Assembly: GCA_031763025.1 (NCBI GenBank)
Contig: JASSKH010000031.1
Coordinates: 930,001-994,000, forward strand
Origin: Macrocystis pyrifera
Taxonomy: Eukaryota; Sar; Phaeophyceae; Laminariales; Laminariaceae
Direction of reading: 5' to 3'
DNA: 64,000 bases
Shown piece after piece: positions 45,785 to 57,325 of the stretch. The notes beneath the pieces are model-generated. The model was not told the DNA's origin, did not search any database, and worked only from the letters and a program-made list of their open reading frames with translations. The position numbers were made by a program, and so were the translations under genes. The stretch's first letter is position 1, and every line of letters starts with the position of its first letter.

Positions 45785-46836
45785 TGCTAAGATCATGCAG
45801 GCGGGACAATTTGTATCCCTGGACAGGTTTGCCTATTAAGTCGGTACTCGTTGGTACTCACGTGTGATGCTTGCTTAGAGATAGAAGAAAAACAGTTTTA
45901 TTCCTTTCGTGCACGCGGAGACTGAGACCAAGCTCGTGCCTCGCTGGAAAACCCTTGGTTTTCCACCTAAGACACGCCTTCCAGGCATTTCAAATACGAT
46001 CCCAGTGCCTGAACCCAGGTAATTACCGGACTTTCAACCTCATTCAAGGCAGTATCATAACACTAGCCCACTCTGATGAGCCGTATATGCAGAATTATGG
46101 GAAATTCCTGGAAACCCCGATTCCACAAACTAGAACATGAGTCGAAGATGCGGCTCCTCAAAACCCACTCCCACACCTGTGAATGGCAAGGCAACGAAGC
46201 CGGCAAAGTGCATTAAAAAAATTGAAAGGAAGACCTAGCCTTAAGGAGCAGGAACAAATCGTCAATGAAAGTCATCGCCATGCCACCCGCACGGGGGGGG
46301 AGGCGAGGAACATGGATGAAAAATCGAAAAGTGAATACCAAAACGAGAAGAAAAATAACACGGAAGGCGGCAAGAACCACCTAAACCCAGTCCACAACTC
46401 TGACCACGCGTCCTGGGTCACAAATGAGAGGCCCGACTACCTAGGCCAGCCCCGACACTGAGCGGGGGGGGGGTAGACAGGACAAGATACGCAAAAATCA
46501 TCCCCAACCCAGCCCAAAAAAGAGAAAACAAACCGGAAACACTGCCGACGACGCCATATGTTAAGATATGCAGGCGGGACACTTTGTACCCCTTGACAGG
46601 TTTGCCTATTAATTCGGTACTCGTTGGTACTCACGTGTAATGCTTGCTGAGAGATTGAAGAAGAGCAATTTTATTCCTTTCGTCCACGCGGAGACTTGAG
46701 ACCAAGCTCGTTCCCCTCTGGAAAGCACCTGGTTTTCCACCTAAGAAACGCCTTCCAAGTAATACAAATACGATCGCAGTGCCTGAACCCAGGTAATTAC
46801 CGGGCTTTCAACCTCATTCAAGGCAGTATTATAACA
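45785..46836 (+). mobile_element. Complete TRIM (miniature LTR element) with 278-bp LTRs
   Basis: Left LTR 45785-46062 and right LTR 46559-46836 are both exactly 278 bp, begin TG and end CA. The interior is 496 bp. GTAA lies outside both ends (45781-45784 and 46837-46840), giving a 4-bp target duplication. There is no gag-pol. A TGG-type primer binding site is not evident directly after the left LTR. Related solo LTRs lie at 24548, 25104, 56041 and 57763. Confidence 0.93.
46183..46461 (+). CDS. Small basic ORF inside the TRIM, unknown
   Basis: Ninety-two codons starting MARQRSRQSALKKLKGRPSL and ending DYLGQPRH. Rich in Lys/Arg/Asn/Glu, with no cysteine knuckle or protease motif. It fills more than half of the element's interior. 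It could be a residual gag-like peptide or chance; the other interior copies (55893, 57630, 58455) stop before or diverge within it. Confidence 0.35.
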   Translation: MARQRSRQSALKKLKGRPSLKEQEQIVNESHRHATRTGGEARNMDEKSKSEYQNEKKNNTEGGKNHLNPVHNSDHASWVTNERPDYLGQPRH

Positions 46837-47039
46837 GTAATCAGGGCAGACCAAACCCAAGACAGATGACGTTTTCTGTCATGGTATACCTTTTTCTGGT
46901 AAAATGTCAATGTTTGGTGTAGCTTATAATTACGAACAAAAACCGCGTTCCGGTGAATACAAGCGCTTTCTCGTGATCATACGAATAGTCAAGCGTAGCT
47001 TATATTTCTGAACTAATACCTCTCGAATGAGATAAATAC

Positions 47040-47560
47040 CCAAAACGGACGAAACCGACGAAAAACGTTAAGAATCAGCGAAAAAAAAAAAACGAAAACA
47101 ACAAAATGCCAAAACAATTTTTTTTCGACCGAAACTCCAAGAAAAAAAAATGGAAACAACCAAAAATGAGCGCGATGATCGCGAAAAAAAAAAAGGATAA
47201 AAAAAAACGATGAAAAAGTCGCAAAAATGGGGTAAACATCGTGAACTCTTCGAAAACGAACATGCAAGCGGTGCTGTACATGCGTCTTCTTCTATAACTC
47301 CGGGCCATATGTGCGTACTGCGGGCTCGCATACGAACAATCACTAAAACAGGACGCGACTCTGCGGAAAAACGTTAAGAATCGGTAAAAAAACGCGAAAA
47401 ACATGCGAAACCGAAAAAAAAGCCGAAAAAAAAAAAAAAAAAAACGATCAACCAAAACTCCAAAAAAATGGAAAATAGGTGAAACTGAGCGAGACAATCG
47501 CACAAAACGGATAAAAACAATGAAAAAATCACCAAGATAGGGGTAAGCATCATGACTACT
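47040..47560. repeat. A-rich direct duplication (~200-bp units)
   Basis: GAAAAACGTTAAGAATC begins both halves (47058 and 47367). GAGCGnGAnnATCGC and a CATC end also recur. Phe-rich minus-strand frames across it come from the A runs. Confidence 0.75.
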
Positions 47561-47599
47561 TTATACTACTACTGCTGTTCGTGTACATGGATGTTCTAC

Positions 47600-47766
47600 G
47601 TGCACACGCACGTGTATGTACGTTTCGTGTAGGGCGTTGTACATGTAGTGCTGTCTTGTGTTGAGACAGCAGGTAGAACAAGTGCACACGCACGTGTATG
47701 TATGTAAGTTTCGTGTAGGGTGTCGTACGTGTAGTGCCGTCTTGTCTTGAGACAGCAGGTAGAAAA
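47600..47766. repeat. ~83-bp tandem duplication
   Basis: GCACACGCACGTGTATGTA, TTTCGTGTAGGG and TTGAGACAGCAGGTAGAA appear twice in the same order. Confidence 0.9.
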
Positions 47767-50700
47767 ATTACAGCAATTAAGTGTCCCTAGTGTGTCCATA
47801 ATGAGGCCAGGAATTTCCCATCGACAATGTGCGGCATGAAGAAATAGTATCGTCGCCCATCGCTCATAAAAATCCCCAGGAAGAAGAGGCTGAAGCGAAA
47901 CAAATATTTCCACCTAGTTCGAAGAATAAAAAACCCGACTGCGACAAGAAGAGTTAAATGGCCCAGGACAACAAAGGAAACCTACCCTTCTACACAGATG
48001 GAAACAAGTCAGTGGTACTGACTTCTCCATACCTACAACCCGCGGTGTCTATTTTGCGTCCAAGCACAGGTCACTCTATAGCGTTCGGGGTAGGGATAGG
48101 GTTAGGGTTCGGTTCGGGTGGTCAGCCTCTACTGTTTATGCCTGGTATCTCCTGCTGCCATCACTTATTCTGAAAACCCACGCAAGGAACAATACATAGC
48201 GGCAGCAGCAGTAGCATCTTCAATCAAGTAAAATTCTGCCTCGCAAATATCTTTGTCACGAGAGACGGCTGCATATAGACATGGCTTATACAGCTGCAAC
48301 AGCATGCTGTACGAGACCTTAACCGCGCAAAAATAGTACCCACGGACCAAGTTGCACAGACAGAGGGAATACAACAATAGAAACGAAGACAGACGCAGAA
48401 AGAACGCAACAGAAGCACCAGCAGCAGGAGCAGGAGCAGAAGAAGCAGCAACAACGGATTAGGGACTGTCCTCCTGCTCGTTGTGACTGATGGGTACCTC
48501 TCCTGCTGTGTATGATGTCGTTGAAACTGCGGAGTTGTACCCAGCAGAAAAATAATTACTTAGCAGACTAACTAATAACGCACTTAGTACTGCTGAAATA
48601 GATTACTGCATTAGACTGCGTATGGTACGAGCACGTACTCTCTACGTACTTTCTCGATGCCTACAGCACATTACGACGATCTTTTTCCTCAAGCCTACAA
48701 CCTACTACTTGCTGCCGTACAAGACTACGAACTGTACTAGACTACAGCACGAGTACGTGCTTTTTACGTACTTTATCGATACCTACATTGCGACGACAAC
48801 GGCCAACCAAGGACGACAGTCAACCTACCCTGCTAACCGTACCGTTGAGATCGTGCCTGCGTTTGTTTCTTTGGTTGAGGTTGCTGCACAGCGCGTTGGG
48901 GCTTTCGAGTTCTGCGCAGCTGCATTCATATTATCTGTAGCTATTTTTTATCTGTTTTTGTCTACATATATTAGTCATCTGTAGCTATTTTTTATCTGTT
49001 TTGTGTACATATCCATATTTGTTACGGGGTGCATGAACATAACGAACGTCGGCGAAAGTTCTCCCATGTATGCCTTTTGTCACCTTGGACTTTATTGCGG
49101 CGTCTTATTTGGTATGGGTGTGTACACAGCACGTCGAAGCCATCGCAATCTGCGCGATTCGACTGTAATATTAAGTTTTGGTTTTATATTTCGAATCTAA
49201 GTACCCGTGAGACTCGCGAGGACTCAGTCATTTCGGCCCCTCGTACCCTTGAAACTCACGAGGACTCTTCTTGTCGTTTCAGTACTTTAAATGGACGTGC
49301 TCTTGGACTCGGTACTTCAAAATGACTGACTGGTACGCGTGAGTCAACGACTGAGTCCCGATGACTTGGCACTGAAACTCTGCCGACCTTTTTGTTTGCA
49401 GTAAGTAAATCTCGTGTCGCTGCTGCAAATTTTCACTCCTACCCAAATTCACCTTACCTCTCTCTGCAGTATAGTGTTATTGTTTCGCTGCTGTTGCTTT
49501 CTCGCTCCCACCCCAAAAGCACATACCTGGTACATGTTATTGTTTCTGGCCGACGTCTTTGCGAAAGCATTGTCCCTGCTTTTTGGCCGCTTTTCTGAGC
49601 CCGATCAATCCCTGAAATTTCCATACCTCCGTCCAATCTTGTATTAAATGGTAACACCTAGGGAACAGCAGGGCAACGCTTGCCCTGCCCTACAATGATT
49701 AATTGTTGTTTTTTAGAGATGATACATGTCTTGAGCTATTAGTTTAGTGTGAACTCATTCGTTGTTTTTTTTTAGGGCAGTGCGACTTAATTGTTTTTTA
49801 TTTTAGGTAATGGTAGTGACGCATGTTCCTTGTTGACTGTGGCCAATCTGAGAGTACTACTACTGTTGTTTACAAAACAAAAAAAAAAAACCGTGCTGTT
49901 ATGTGTGACGCATGCAGCGTGTACACCGACTCAATACATCTCAAGGATACGTACCGTAACGATCTGTGGACGCTGTTATTACTCCGTTGAGAACACGACG
50001 ATGACGGTGTAGTTCTCTTGTATCATAATCCTAAGTTTCTATTAATGCGTGTCTTGATTATTTCGCAAGGAATATGTATGTATTGGTATGATACGTGTTG
50101 TTTTCGTTGTTGTTGGCAACATCGTTTGACGATTTTACCCTCTTTTCGCGATCTAGATTTTCGGTTATTTTATCACGTACTTCGTTTTTGACACTCATTC
50201 ACGTTACACGTTGGCGTATGGAAAAAATAATATAGAAAAATGGGATGATGCTCTTGCAAACCACATTCGACACCTATTTACGGTCTATCGGCTTAGTTTG
50301 GGTACATTGACATAGTGTGGTGTCCGTTGGCGATAGGTTGGCCTTTCACCAGTAGCCCAGCGGACTCATGCCTTAACAAAAGCCATCGTGTCATCGGTAG
50401 GACATGGGTCGTTGGCAAATATGCACTGCGACGGAACTTTTGCACCGTGACAAACGGGGTCAAGGCAAATGCCTTGACGGATGGCCTTGACGGCGAAACC
50501 CGGGGACACATAAACATCCCCGGTTTTTGAAAAATAGCCTGGCCGTATTTGGAAAGCTCGCATTTTCCGGGATGGTTTTTCATTTGTAAAAAATACGTTC
50601 AAATATACCTGGTAGGGGTTTCCACACAGATAGTGAGACATTTTTCTACTCGGGATGGGGGACGGTCCGTCTAGACGGATGCAAACGCCTTGACGTACAG

Positions 50701-51364
50701 CCTTTACAGGGTGACGGCTTGACAACTGCCCGCCTCGTTGCATCTTTGGTCGTTGATTGCGAGTTCGAAGCTCACGTCCACCAGGGAAAAGCGTTTTTTT
50801 TGAAAGAATAGTGATTTCCTCATGTCGATCAAGAGTCTGAAAATACTATATGTAGGAGCAGTGGGCGACGAAGACTTTTTTGCGCGTTACCCCCAAGGAT
50901 ATTTCATGACCACTGGCGACAGGCGACGCACTAATAACGGCAACATCATTGGAGGAAGCAGCCTCTGAGGCAACCTGGAGATGATTTTTGGGGAGTTTCT
51001 CTATCTACTTTTTCAATCAATTCCAGGTATAAGAGAAGATTCGATGAGCTTACACGGAGTACATGTGGATACGATGGTGTTTTTCACCATGCACATGCTT
51101 CACCTACCTGCGCCCACTCCTTTGTATTTCTTGATTTCCCAGGGGCAAGCTGCTCATTAGCGGTAAGTGCTCACGACGTCATCGTTGGCACACTGCACTG
51201 GTCGCCGCAGACAAACAAACATCGCCTCACCTATTATACTACCACCTTCTTGGGGGACAACCTACTTGGAATTAGTGTTGGAACATTTTTACAGCGTGGT
51301 ACGCGGATGTCTGGATAACCACCAGAGATACCTCTCACTATTAATCAAGGCTTATCACTGTGAC
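47767..51364. other. No recognised gene
   Basis: Holds a short TTAGGG-like stretch (TAGGGATAGGGTTAGGG, 48089), a GAGCAG tract at 48420-48450 and scattered short frames. One plus-strand frame at 48622-48984 is hydrophobic at its end but has no recognisable family. Confidence 0.5.
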
Positions 51365-51371
51365 TGAGAAT

Positions 51372-51825
51372 CGTGACGGGACGGGACGGGACAGATTTGA
51401 GCCGTTTGGCGGGAAAAAAATGAAAACGGGACGGTAAAATGAGGACATAAAAAGTTGACGGGACGGGACGGGACAGATTTGAGCCGTTTGGCGGGAAAAA
51501 AAAATGAAAACGGGACGGTAAAATGAGGACACAAAAAGTTGGCGGGACGGGACAGCGGGTGCCAAATTTCTCGACGGGACGGGACGGTAAAAGTCAACGG
51601 GGCTGATTTTCACGACGGGACGGGACGGTAAATGTTTTTCCCCTCGGCGGGACGGGGCGGTAAATATTTTTGCCCTCGGCGGGACGGGACGGTAATTTTT
51701 TTTTTCGTCGGCGGGACGGGACGGTAAATATTTTTCCTCGGCGGGACGGGACGGTAAATATTTTTTCCCACGGCAGGACGGGACGGTAATTTTCTTTTTC
51801 TTCGGCGGGGCGGGACGGTAAATAT
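51372..51825. repeat. GACGGGACGGTAAAT minisatellite, array 1
   Basis: About a dozen units of GGCGGGACGGGACGGTAAAT with A/T-rich spacers, period about 40 bp, plus two longer units around GACAGATTTGAGCCGTTTGG at 51389 and 51474. Confidence 0.92.
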
Positions 51826-51849
51826 ATTTTTCTTCTTTCCCGCCGCAGG

Positions 51850-52538
51850 GTCAGCACGGTTGTACGTGAAAAAATTCCCGCACACTGCTGGTTCCGCGAA
51901 GGGAGCCGTCCCGACGCAGACGTTTTCTTCTCGACCCGCGCAGCCCAAGCCCCGAGAAGTGCTGCCACTACACGGGCGACGTCTTCTGATTTCTTCCACC
52001 CCTGCCCCAAGCGCTGTTGTTGCGTTGCCAGCTCATGGTGGCTGTTCTGATGGTTGTGCTTGCGCTGTGTTACTGGTGGTTGTGCAGGTGGAGGTGGTGG
52101 CGGCGGCGGTGGTGATTATAGTGCCGCTGCTGGTCGATCGACCCCGCCCGTGAGATAGGCATCCATGGCGTCCGTGTCGGTCACACCAAAGATGTTAGGA
52201 GACAGTACTTTCACCCCTTGACGGACAGCAACTTGGCATTGACATTGACATGCTTTGACTGACACCAAACTACTAGGTTTCAATGTGTAACACTCGACCC
52301 TACATCCTGGACAGCGCACGTTTTGCGTCCCGCTTGGTGGCATGTCCCCTGAAATCTTTTTGGGCCACACCGGTAGTATTGGTGTGATCGTGGTATGTGT
52401 GCTCTTTGTGTGTGGTGGCGAGCCTGTGGCAGGTGTTGTGTCGTGATACTGTGCTTTCAGTTGTGAGTGGAAATAAAGTATGAAGATATGAAAAGAAAAA
52501 AACAACACAAGGTATGTACACTTACTATTTGGTAACAC
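51850..52538 (-). CDS. Exon-like block, unknown Cys-containing protein
   Basis: A minus-strand frame entered at GCACAG|TATCAC (about 52451) reads VWPKKISGDMPPSGTQNVRC, PGCRVECYTLK, VKACQCQCQVAVRQGVKVLS and PNIFGVTDTDAMDAYLTGG before a TAA at 52116. The CPGC...C...CQCQC spacing suggests metal binding, but I do not recognise a family. Beyond the stop the same frame continues open through a poly-Pro stretch into the minisatellite, which may be accidental. It could be a terminal exon, a retro-copy or chance. Confidence 0.35.
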
Positions 52539-52689
52539 ATGTATTTATATAGGAATTACTGTTGAAGTTGGTACAACTCGAAATTTCTTGACCAATTTCG
52601 TAATTCGTGGTGGAAATGGATGGGAACAGACGACCACACGAATGTTTCTTGTACGGGAAGAGGCAAGTTATGTCCGCCGGAGGCGGTGC

Positions 52690-53030
52690 CACGACGGGAC
52701 GGAACGATAAATTTGTACGGGAGAGATTTTATCGGCGGGACGGGACGGTATTTTTTCGGTGTCACGGCGGGACGGGACGGTAATTAGTCGGTGTCACGGC
52801 GGGACGGGACGGTAATTTTTCAGTGCCACGGCGGGACGGGACGGCAATTTTTCTGTGTCACGGCGGGACGGGACGGTAATTTCCAACGGAAGGCGGGACG
52901 GGACGGTAAGTGACGACGGTCAGGGATTTTGTCGGCGGGACGGGACGGGACGGGACGGCGGGACCATTTTGACGGCGGTTTTACCGTCCCGTCCCGCCGT
53001 TACCGCCGTTATCGTCCCGCCGAAATTGCC
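52690..53030. repeat. GACGGGACGG minisatellite, array 2
   Basis: About eight CGGCGGGACGGGACGGTAAT units in the same orientation as array 1, then an inverted portion (ACCGTCCCGTCCCGCCG) at 52984-53025 that could fold back on it. Confidence 0.92.
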
Positions 53031-53218
53031 GTGATAAGTAGTAATAGAGAGGACCTCTACCCTTTTCCCCGTTGTGATGGGAGTTCCGGCATATGGGCCT
53101 TATTTTTTGGATCCGATATTCGCCATTGAGCCTTGAACAAATACGCCTTCATCTCAAGTCCTATAGCCCCCACTAGAGAGATCTGTATCGAGAACTAAGC
53201 ATGCAAGACTGCTTCATA

Positions 53219-53265
53219 CTACTACTACTACTACTACTACTACTACCACTACTACTACTACTGAT
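53219..53265. repeat. (CTA)n microsatellite
   Basis: About fifteen CTA/CTACCA units. Confidence 0.95.
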
Positions 53266-53689
53266 ATTACTACTGCCCCCACTACTACTTATACTGTTGT
53301 AAACCTCCTTTACTGCTACTGCCACTATTAGTACAGTACTACTGATCCGCAGGATAGTGACTTTAATGGGTCCTCTGCTTCTCCTAACGCAAGTATCTTT
53401 AGAAAGCCCCCGGCAGTTTTGACACCTTGGCCCTGTTCTTCATCATGAACATTTCAGTAGAAAGGCCGCGAGAGCCCCACAAGAGACACGGTCGGTCTTC
53501 CATTTTCGACGAAAGGAGCAACTCGGGAGCGGTATACTGAAATTAGTGCGGACGGCAAACACGTGTGGTACCTGGCATGTAACTTGTTTTAGTTGAAGTC
53601 TCGTACCGTGCACCCCCCCCTATTCATTACTTGAGCTGCGTAGACAACCACGGTACCATTTTTTGTTTGTGTTGCGGTTACCACGGCTG

Positions 53690-54070
53690 GCGGTCGACCG
53701 AGATCATTATTGTGCGGGGAGAACCTTAACTCTGTATGAGGGGGATGATCGTATCACGTAGTGTGTATATGGTAAGGCACACACGAGGCAGTTCTATATT
53801 AAACCCATTGCTGTCCCTGGACGTGGCCACACCAGAAAATAAATCAATTTATTGACGTCGTCATCCGTATGCAAGAAAATCGGCCTCACAAGCGGTCCTT
53901 AGTAGGATGCAGCTCACCCTTCATGTCGCTCGCCGAACACTTCACGCTTGGTGCAAGCAATGTCGGTTTGGTAGATGAAAGCCCGACGTGCTCCATCCCG
54001 ACATTGTAGGGATGCGAGGGTCTATGGTCATACGACTACGGCCATGCATGATAATGAGTACACCCCCTTT
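53690..54070 (+). mobile_element. Poly(C)-tailed SINE-like element, reference copy
   Basis: Forward-oriented copy: CACGGCTGGCGGTCGACCGA, GATGATCGTATCACGTAGTG, GGCCACACCAGAAAATAAAT, GCAAGCAATGTCGG, GGGATGCGAGGGTCTATGGT, CATACGACTACGGCCATGC, then AATGAGTACACCCCC. No ORF is conserved. Its last ~75 bp align with the LINE 3' end, so it is probably mobilised by LINE machinery. I see no clear tRNA-like head, so it could instead be the 3' part of another LINE. Confidence 0.8.
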
Positions 54071-54079
54071 GGTCAGAAA

Positions 54080-54420
54080 GGGAAGACAGTGGTTCAGAAG
54101 GGTTACAGAGAGAGTTCACAAGGGAAGAAGAAAAAAAGTGTGTAGCTAAATGTAAGAATAGAAAGGTAGGAGGGGCAGAGAAAAAATAAATAATGAATTT
54201 GGGAAGTAGGGGAAAAAGAAATGCTTACCATGATATTATGGGGGTCCATAGTTAATAGGACCTATGGTATACATAAAAAATATATATATTTTACCTATTT
54301 TTACTGGCAATATTTGGTCCTATTAACTATGGACCCCCGTAATAGTTTTGTTGTATAACAGGGTATGGCAAAACGAGCACGCACCTAGGAGGAGAGAAGG
54401 AGTAGTATTATACTCTATAG
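54080..54420 (+). mobile_element. LINE fragment split by MITE copy 7
   Basis: GGTTACAGAGAGAGTTCACA and TGTGTAGCTAAATGTAAGAA match LINE text found again at 54789-54841. This is therefore a separate, 3'-broken LINE copy lying upstream of the longer one in the same orientation. Confidence 0.85.
54234..54343 (-). mobile_element. MITE copy 7, inserted in a LINE fragment
   Basis: The flanks read CTTACCATGA and GTTTTGTTGTATAAC. They rejoin to the LINE text seen intact near 54910 (CTTACCATGATGGCTATGTT). The insertion therefore postdates the LINE and supports a TA target duplication. Confidence 0.93.
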
Positions 54421-54739
54421 CTAGAAATAATGTAAATATATGGTAGAGAAGCATATGAAAAGGATATGGAAAGACGTTGTAAATGAAATGAATGAAGACT
54501 TTAAGGGCAGGATGAAGCAGATGTGGGTAGGGATAAAAGCGATACTGGGCAAACAAGCGGGAGGGGCAGACACGGGAATAGTTACCGTAAGAGTATAGAA
54601 CGGTAAAGTTGTATGGTAAGTAGTTCGAAGGGGAAAAGGGAAGTACCAGGTCCAAGTAAAGCATTACCGTAAGCCAGCAACACCCACAGCCAACGAAACG
54701 TTCGACGCAGAATTCGAGAAAGAAATCAACGAGTGGACA

Positions 54740-55045
54740 ATGGCGAACGTAGATGCATCAGGAAGGGAAGACAGTAGTTTAGGAAGGTTACGGAGAGAGT
54801 TCACAAAGGAAGAAGTAAATAACTGTGTAGCTAAACTTAAGAATAGAAAAGCACCAGGGGCAGACCAAATAGTGAATGGATTCATGAAGTACGGGGGAGA
54901 AGGAATGCTTACCATGATGGCTATGTTGTGTAACTGGATATGGGAAAACGAGCATGCACCTATTAATAGGAGATGGAGAGAAGGAATAGTAGTAAAAATA
55001 TTGAAGAAAGGAGGTCAGACTGACCCGGGAACTATAGAGGGATAA
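54740..55045 (+). pseudogene. LINE reverse transcriptase, N-terminal fragment
   Basis: Contains KNRKAPGADQIVNGFMKY, the RT motif that binds template and incoming nucleotide (KAPGxDxI...). RWREGIVVKILKKGG follows, matching the typical WREGxVVPIxKKG motif. It ends at a stop after DPGTIEG, before the catalytic region. Confidence 0.93.
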
Positions 55046-55277
55046 CGCTACTACTGTAAGAACAGCAAGTAAAACGTTTTGTGATATTTTGAACGATACA
55101 ATGGGAACAATGATGAAAAAGGAAGACAGAATAAGCGAAGGGCAAGCAAGGTTTAGGCCAAACCGTAGCTGCGTAGATCATGTTGTACACCATAGGTAAG
55201 ATCATCCAAGGTAGGCAACATGCGGGATTAACAACGTACTGTTTCTTCTAAGATGTACAGAAGGCCTACGACACAGT

Positions 55278-55841
55278 GTGGAGAAAAGGAGTGTGGAGAA
55301 AAAAAACTGTGGGAAAATAGGAATCAAAGGAAAGATGTGGAGAATGATGAAAAATATGACGGAATGTGCGAGAAGTGCTGTGATGCTGGACGGGGAAATA
55401 TCGAAGTATGTTGATAGTTCACAAGGAGTTGCACGGAGATGTACTTTGTCACTTAACCTATTCAAGATAGATAGTATTAACGACCTGATAGTAGCAGTCG
55501 AGGCAGCAAGCCAGGGGGTCACGGTAGGGGACGATACGGTATCGAGGTTGATGTTTGCGGATGACTTTATGGGGATATCAGAACACCTGAAGGATTGTAG
55601 AAAAAAAATAGAGAAGGCGCTACAATGCACCAAGAAATGGAGGGAGACGGCGAACGTCGAGAAATGCGCAGTAGTTGTTTGTAACAAAGATAAGTTAAAC
55701 CCGGTAAATCTCAGTTGGAAGTGGGGAGAAGATGAATTGCAGATCGTAGACCAGTATACATACCTTGGCGTAGAGATCTCAAAAGACTGCTCTTGGGATA
55801 CACATATAGCAAACGTAATAGGAAAGGTAAAGCACACGTAG
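55278..55841 (+). pseudogene. LINE reverse transcriptase, catalytic fragment
   Basis: Contains QGVARRCTLSLNLFKI (a degraded form of the QGxxLSPxLF motif) and SRLMFADDFMGIS with the catalytic ADD. DQYTYLGVEI follows. The fragment runs into the LTR insertion. Confidence 0.93.
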
Positions 55842-55892
55842 GCACGATGGATGCGATCCTAACAGACTCGCACCTTGACACTAGGATTAAGA

Positions 55893-56319
55893 GAAGCCGG
55901 CTTCGTTGCCTTGCCGTTCAGAGGTGTGGGAGTGGGTTTTTTTGAGGAGCCGCGCCTTCGACTCACGTTCTAGTTCGTGGAATCGGGGTTTTCATGAATT
56001 TGCCATAATTCTGCATATACGGCTCGTCAGAGTGGGCTAGTGTTATGATACTGCCTTCAATGAGGTTGAAGTCCCGGAAATTACCTGGGTTCAGGCACTG
56101 GTATCTTATTTTTTAATACGTGGAAGGCGTATCTTAGGTGGAAAGCCAGGAGTTTTCCAGAGGAGCACGAGCTTGGTTTCAGTCTCCGCGTGCACGAAAG
56201 GAATAAAACTGCTCTTCTTCTATCTCTAAGCAAACATCACACGTGAGTACCAACGAGTACCGACTTAATAGGCAAACCTGTCCAGGGATACAAAGTGTCC
56301 CGCCTGTATGATCCTAACA
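55893..56319 (-). mobile_element. TRIM-family fragment (LTR plus part of the interior) inside LINE
   Basis: LTR at 56041-56319 (TGTTATGATA ... CCTAACA on the plus strand), preceded by 150 bp matching the TRIM interior in reverse (GGTGTGGGAGTGGGTTTT, GCATATACGGCTCGTCAG). The second LTR is missing, so the copy is truncated. Confidence 0.88.
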
Positions 56320-56579
56320 ATGTTTCCTGATGAATGTGATAGTACCAAAGCTAGAATATGCAGGGGAAGTATGGGAAGGGAACGCGAAACTCGTAAAGCA
56401 GCTGGAAACAGTACAAATGACAGCAGCTAAAAAAAATAGAAGATGCTCAAGTACGACTAGTAACACAGTATTAAGAGCAGAACTGAGAATGCACCCGCTC
56501 AAGACAAATAGAGACACGAGAAGGTTGAAATGGCAATGTAAAGCAGGGAACATGCCTAAAAAGAGGTTGCCAGCCATAG

Positions 56580-57188
56580 TTGATAGAGCTGTATGATAAA
56601 ATGACAAAAGGGCGAGCTGGAAGAAGGTGGGATGGCGTAATTGAGAAAATATGGAAGGATATAAGGGGAAACCAAGAACAGATGAAGTCCGCCGGGAAGT
56701 TTGGGAGGTACAACGCAGAAGTAGAAGAAAGGATAGAACGAAGGGAAAGGCTAGCGCTAAGAAACAAGGTGGACTCCGAAAAACACTTAAAGATATACGG
56801 GGGATCGAGGGAAGGAATAGGAATGAAAACGTATTTGCACGGCCCAATGGACTTCGCGAAAACGCTGAAACTGCGATTTCGTGTAGGTGACCTGGACCTG
56901 CCAGAAAGAAGAAAGAGGTACACCAGTAGCCGGGAGGAAGAGGAAGTAGATGCACAGATGTGCCCGTGTGGCAAAGCAATAGAGAGTAGAACTCACATAG
57001 TAGGAAAATGTAAAATATACAAGGAGGAACGGGATGTGTTAAAAGAGGAGATGAGGGAAACAGACGAATGTGACATGGAGGAGTTTGATACACTGAATAG
57101 CAGCGAGCAAACGATCGCTATCCTAGGGGATACATGGTGGCCACAGACGGCCAGGCAGGAAGGGGATAAGATTAGCAAAACTACGTAA
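56580..57188 (+). pseudogene. LINE C-terminal zinc-finger region
   Basis: Two hundred codons starting after a frame change. Ends with CPCGKAIESRTHIVGKC and an acidic tail containing WWPQTARQEGDK. CxC-x8-H-x4-C is typical of zinc fingers at the end of non-LTR ORF2 proteins. Confidence 0.88.
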
Positions 57189-57325
57189 TATATGGAAACA
57201 ACGTAATGAGCGCCCAATTTTTGGAGGTGTCTATTAGCAGTCGGAACGGTGCTCCGTCTCGAAAAGGATGCGTGGTCAATGGTCAAATGACTAAGGCAGG
57301 CATCAAATGAGTAAGCTCCCCCCCC

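Larger units (their letters stand above)
54420..57322 (+). mobile_element. Non-LTR retrotransposon (LINE), decayed, hit by an LTR element
   Basis: Carries RT segments, a C-terminal zinc-finger region and a 3' UTR ending AAATGAGTAAGCTCCCCCCC. Several frames are needed to follow the protein, so it is dead. An LTR-element fragment interrupts it at about 55893-56319; the LINE resumes at CCTGATGAATGTGATAGTACC. The CPCG...H...C motif near the C terminus is a common non-LTR zinc knuckle. Confidence 0.94.

Noticed and set aside
47013..47503. Phe-rich minus-strand frames
   Set aside because: They derive from A runs in a duplicated A-rich block.
48089..48107. TTAGGG-like stretch as a telomere remnant
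   Set aside because: Only about three imperfect units; too short to support a chromosome-end claim.
51341..52010. Repeated Pro-Ser-Arg frames on the minus strand
   Set aside because: They are minisatellite translations; the period is not kept in one frame.
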